Shown here: in pieces, positions 6,254 to 6,784 of the stretch | How positions within the stretch are numbered: position 1 is the first letter of the stretch | Layout of the letters: each line of letters begins with the position of its first letter | Source: Candidatus Berkelbacteria bacterium CG_4_9_14_3_um_filter_39_23 | GTDB taxonomy: Bacteria; Patescibacteriota; UBA1384; GWA2-35-9; CG2-30-39-44 | Assembly (NCBI GenBank): GCA_002789815.1 | Contig: PFTZ01000106.1 | Coordinates: 1 to 6,784, forward strand | Reading direction: 5' to 3' | Length of the DNA stretch: 6,784 nt | Program-made: the position numbers and the translations under genes | The notes under the pieces: model-generated | The model's input: the letters and a program-made list of their open reading frames with translations, nothing else | The model's database searches: none | Told to the model about the DNA's origin: nothing

Positions 6254-6313
6254 TTTAACTAAATTACATCTCCCCATAGTTGTAATTTTAGTTAAAAGGA
6301 TTTAGGATCGAAC
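6233..6313. repeat. Imperfect palindrome growing out of the tRNA-Lys 3' end
   Basis: TCCTTTTAACTAAA (6250-6263) pairs with TTTAGTTAAAAGGA (6287-6300), and TTACA (6264-6268) with TGTAA (6281-6285), with one bulged T; the loop is 12 nt. Further out, GTTCGATCC (6233-6241, tRNA T arm) pairs with GGATCGAAC (6305-6313) after an uneven gap of 8 versus 4 nt. The right half is thus an inverted, partly eroded copy of the tRNA T arm, acceptor end and flank. There is no T run after it, so it is not a typical terminator. Confidence 0.75.
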
Positions 6314-6421
6314 GCGAAAGGGGTCGGGAAAACAGCTATTTTCCCGTTAGAGGAAAATACTAAAAACCGACGGTTTTTAGCAGGAGCATTGCGACGGGTG
6401 AGATCCCCCACCTGGTCCTAA
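6302..6421 (+). other. Structured element with multiple hairpins; possible RNA or tRNA-derived remnant
   Basis: Three nested or adjacent pairings are visible. An outer stem TTAGGATC (6302-6309) pairs with GGTCCTAA (6414-6421), with one G-U pair, enclosing the whole element. Inside are hairpin CGGGAAAA/TTTTCCCG (6325-6332 with 6339-6346, 6-nt loop) and hairpin CTAAAAACC/GGTTTTTAG (6360-6368 with 6372-6380, 3-nt loop). GGGG (6320-6323) may pair with the C run at 6405-6409. The right end duplicates the tRNA-Lys 3' end. No ORF and no match to an RNA class I know. A T-rich stretch follows (6426-6449). It is either a structured transcript or a folded remnant of an inserted or rearranged sequence. 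Confidence 0.45.
6402..6419 (+). repeat. Second copy of the tRNA-Lys 3' end
   Basis: CCCCACCTGGTCCT (6406-6419) is identical to 6240-6253, the last 14 nt of tRNA-Lys including its T discriminator. GATC precedes both copies, with one extra C in the second. Just upstream, GGAGCATTGC (6383-6392) resembles AGAGCAATTGC of the tRNA-Lys D/anticodon region, so the remnant may extend left with the anticodon arm deleted. Duplicated tRNA 3' ends are typical of att sites, but no integrase is in view. Confidence 0.6.
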
Positions 6422-6459
6422 GAATTTTGACTTTTTTATTTTTACTTTTAATTTGAAAT

Positions 6460-6534
6460 GGCGCCATCGTCTAGTGGTTAGGACACCAGGTTTTCATCCT
6501 GGCAACAGGGGTTCGATTCCCCTTGGCGCTACCA
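6460..6534 (+). tRNA. tRNA-Glu (anticodon UUC)
   Basis: A complete cloverleaf with encoded CCA (6532-6534). The acceptor GGCGCCA pairs with TGGCGCT, with a G-U at the terminal pair, anticodon stem CCAGG/CCTGG with loop TTTTCAT, T arm AGGGG-TTCGATT-CCCCT. The anticodon TTC is at 6493-6495. The discriminator is A. It is the last gene of the plus-strand array, before the two-sided terminator. Confidence 0.96.
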
Positions 6535-6540
6535 ACAAAT

Positions 6541-6580
6541 ATAAAAAATACCTTGATTTTTTCGTTAAGGTATTTTTTAT
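6541..6580. terminator. Bidirectional terminator between converging tRNA units
   Basis: ATAAAAAATACCTT (6541-6554) pairs perfectly with AAGGTATTTTTTAT (6567-6580) over a 12-nt loop. An A run on the left arm and a T run on the right arm give a U tract in both directions. It lies 7 nt after tRNA-Glu and 28 nt after the end of tRNA-His on the other strand, so it serves both. Confidence 0.8.
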
Positions 6581-6607
6581 AAAATTAAAAATAATTTGAC
6601 ATTTTTT

Positions 6608-6682
6608 TGGGGCGGCTGGAGGGAATCGGACCCTCTTCACCAGTTCCACAAACTGGCGCATTACCATTATGCTACAGTCGCC
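6608..6682 (-). tRNA. tRNA-His (anticodon GUG)
   Basis: A complete minus-strand cloverleaf with the extra 5' G(-1) at 6682 opposite C73 (6611), the hallmark of tRNA-His, and encoded CCA (6610-6608). The anticodon stem is CCAGT/ACTGG with loop TTGTGGA; GTG occupies 6649-6647. T arm GAGGG-TCCGATT-CCCTC. The acceptor has an A-C mismatch at position 4:69 (6678 and 6615). It lies 7 nt downstream of tRNA-Arg(UCU), so the two are probably one transcript. Confidence 0.94.
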
Positions 6683-6689
6683 ATAACTT

Positions 6690-6762
6690 TGTCCCAGGAG
6701 GGATTCGAACCCCCGACCTAAAGGTTAGAAACCTTTCGCTCTATCCGCTGAGCTACTGGGAC
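6690..6762 (-). tRNA. tRNA-Arg (anticodon UCU)
   Basis: A complete 73-nt minus-strand cloverleaf. The acceptor GTCCCAG pairs with CTGGGAC, D stem GCTC/GAGC, anticodon stem AAAGG/CCTTT with loop TTTCTAA, T arm GGGGG-TTCGAAT-CCCTC with one G-U pair. The anticodon TCT reads AGA/AGG. The discriminator is A; CCA is not encoded. Its promoter would lie beyond the right edge. Confidence 0.95.
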
Positions 6763-6784
6763 TTTTATTATTTTAAAGCCACGC

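Noticed and set aside
6348..6356. TAGAGGAAA resembling a conserved RNase P RNA segment
   Set aside because: The other conserved RNase P blocks are missing and the element is far too short.
1..6784. CRISPR array, insertion sequence or integrase
   Set aside because: No regularly spaced repeats and no transposase or integrase reading frame are present in the window.

Overview
The window looks like a chromosomal segment from a low-GC bacterium with two core nucleotide-excision-repair genes, a cassette of very small cysteine-containing ORFs between them, and a tRNA cluster. Small intergenic regions, absence of Shine-Dalgarno sequences at the two large genes, and the divergence of parts of UvrB would fit a Patescibacteria/CPR-type genome. 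That is an inference from general character, not a phylogenetic result.

Layout, left to right. Positions 1-225 hold a possible tail of a plus-strand gene and a clear plus-strand intrinsic terminator. uvrA (275-3121, minus) follows, with a promoter whose -35 lies inside the terminator hairpin of the upstream transcription unit; the predicted start site leaves almost no leader. Positions 3197-3873 (minus) hold three or four tiny ORFs lying head-to-tail downstream of uvrB, ending at that terminator. uvrB (3839-5866, minus) precedes them and also has a promoter close to its start codon and no Shine-Dalgarno. The likely transcription units are therefore uvrB plus small ORFs, then uvrA on its own; UvrA and UvrB would act together in damage recognition, with no uvrC in view.

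Positions 5939-6534 carry a plus-strand tRNA array, Arg(UCG)-Lys(CUU)-Glu(UUC), starting from an extended -10 promoter. A two-sided terminator separates it from a converging minus-strand pair, Arg(UCU)-His(GUG). Between tRNA-Lys and tRNA-Glu lies about 200 bp of unexplained structured DNA: a long palindrome beginning inside the tRNA-Lys 3' end, then a multi-hairpin element that ends in a second copy of the tRNA-Lys 3' end.

The most unusual signal is in the small-ORF cassette. Two ORFs with well-placed Shine-Dalgarno sequences each run ATG, three codons, then an in-frame TAG, after which the same frame continues into a related cysteine motif (CxNC). Whether this is decay, recoding, sequencing error or a 4-residue minigene cannot be settled from the sequence alone.
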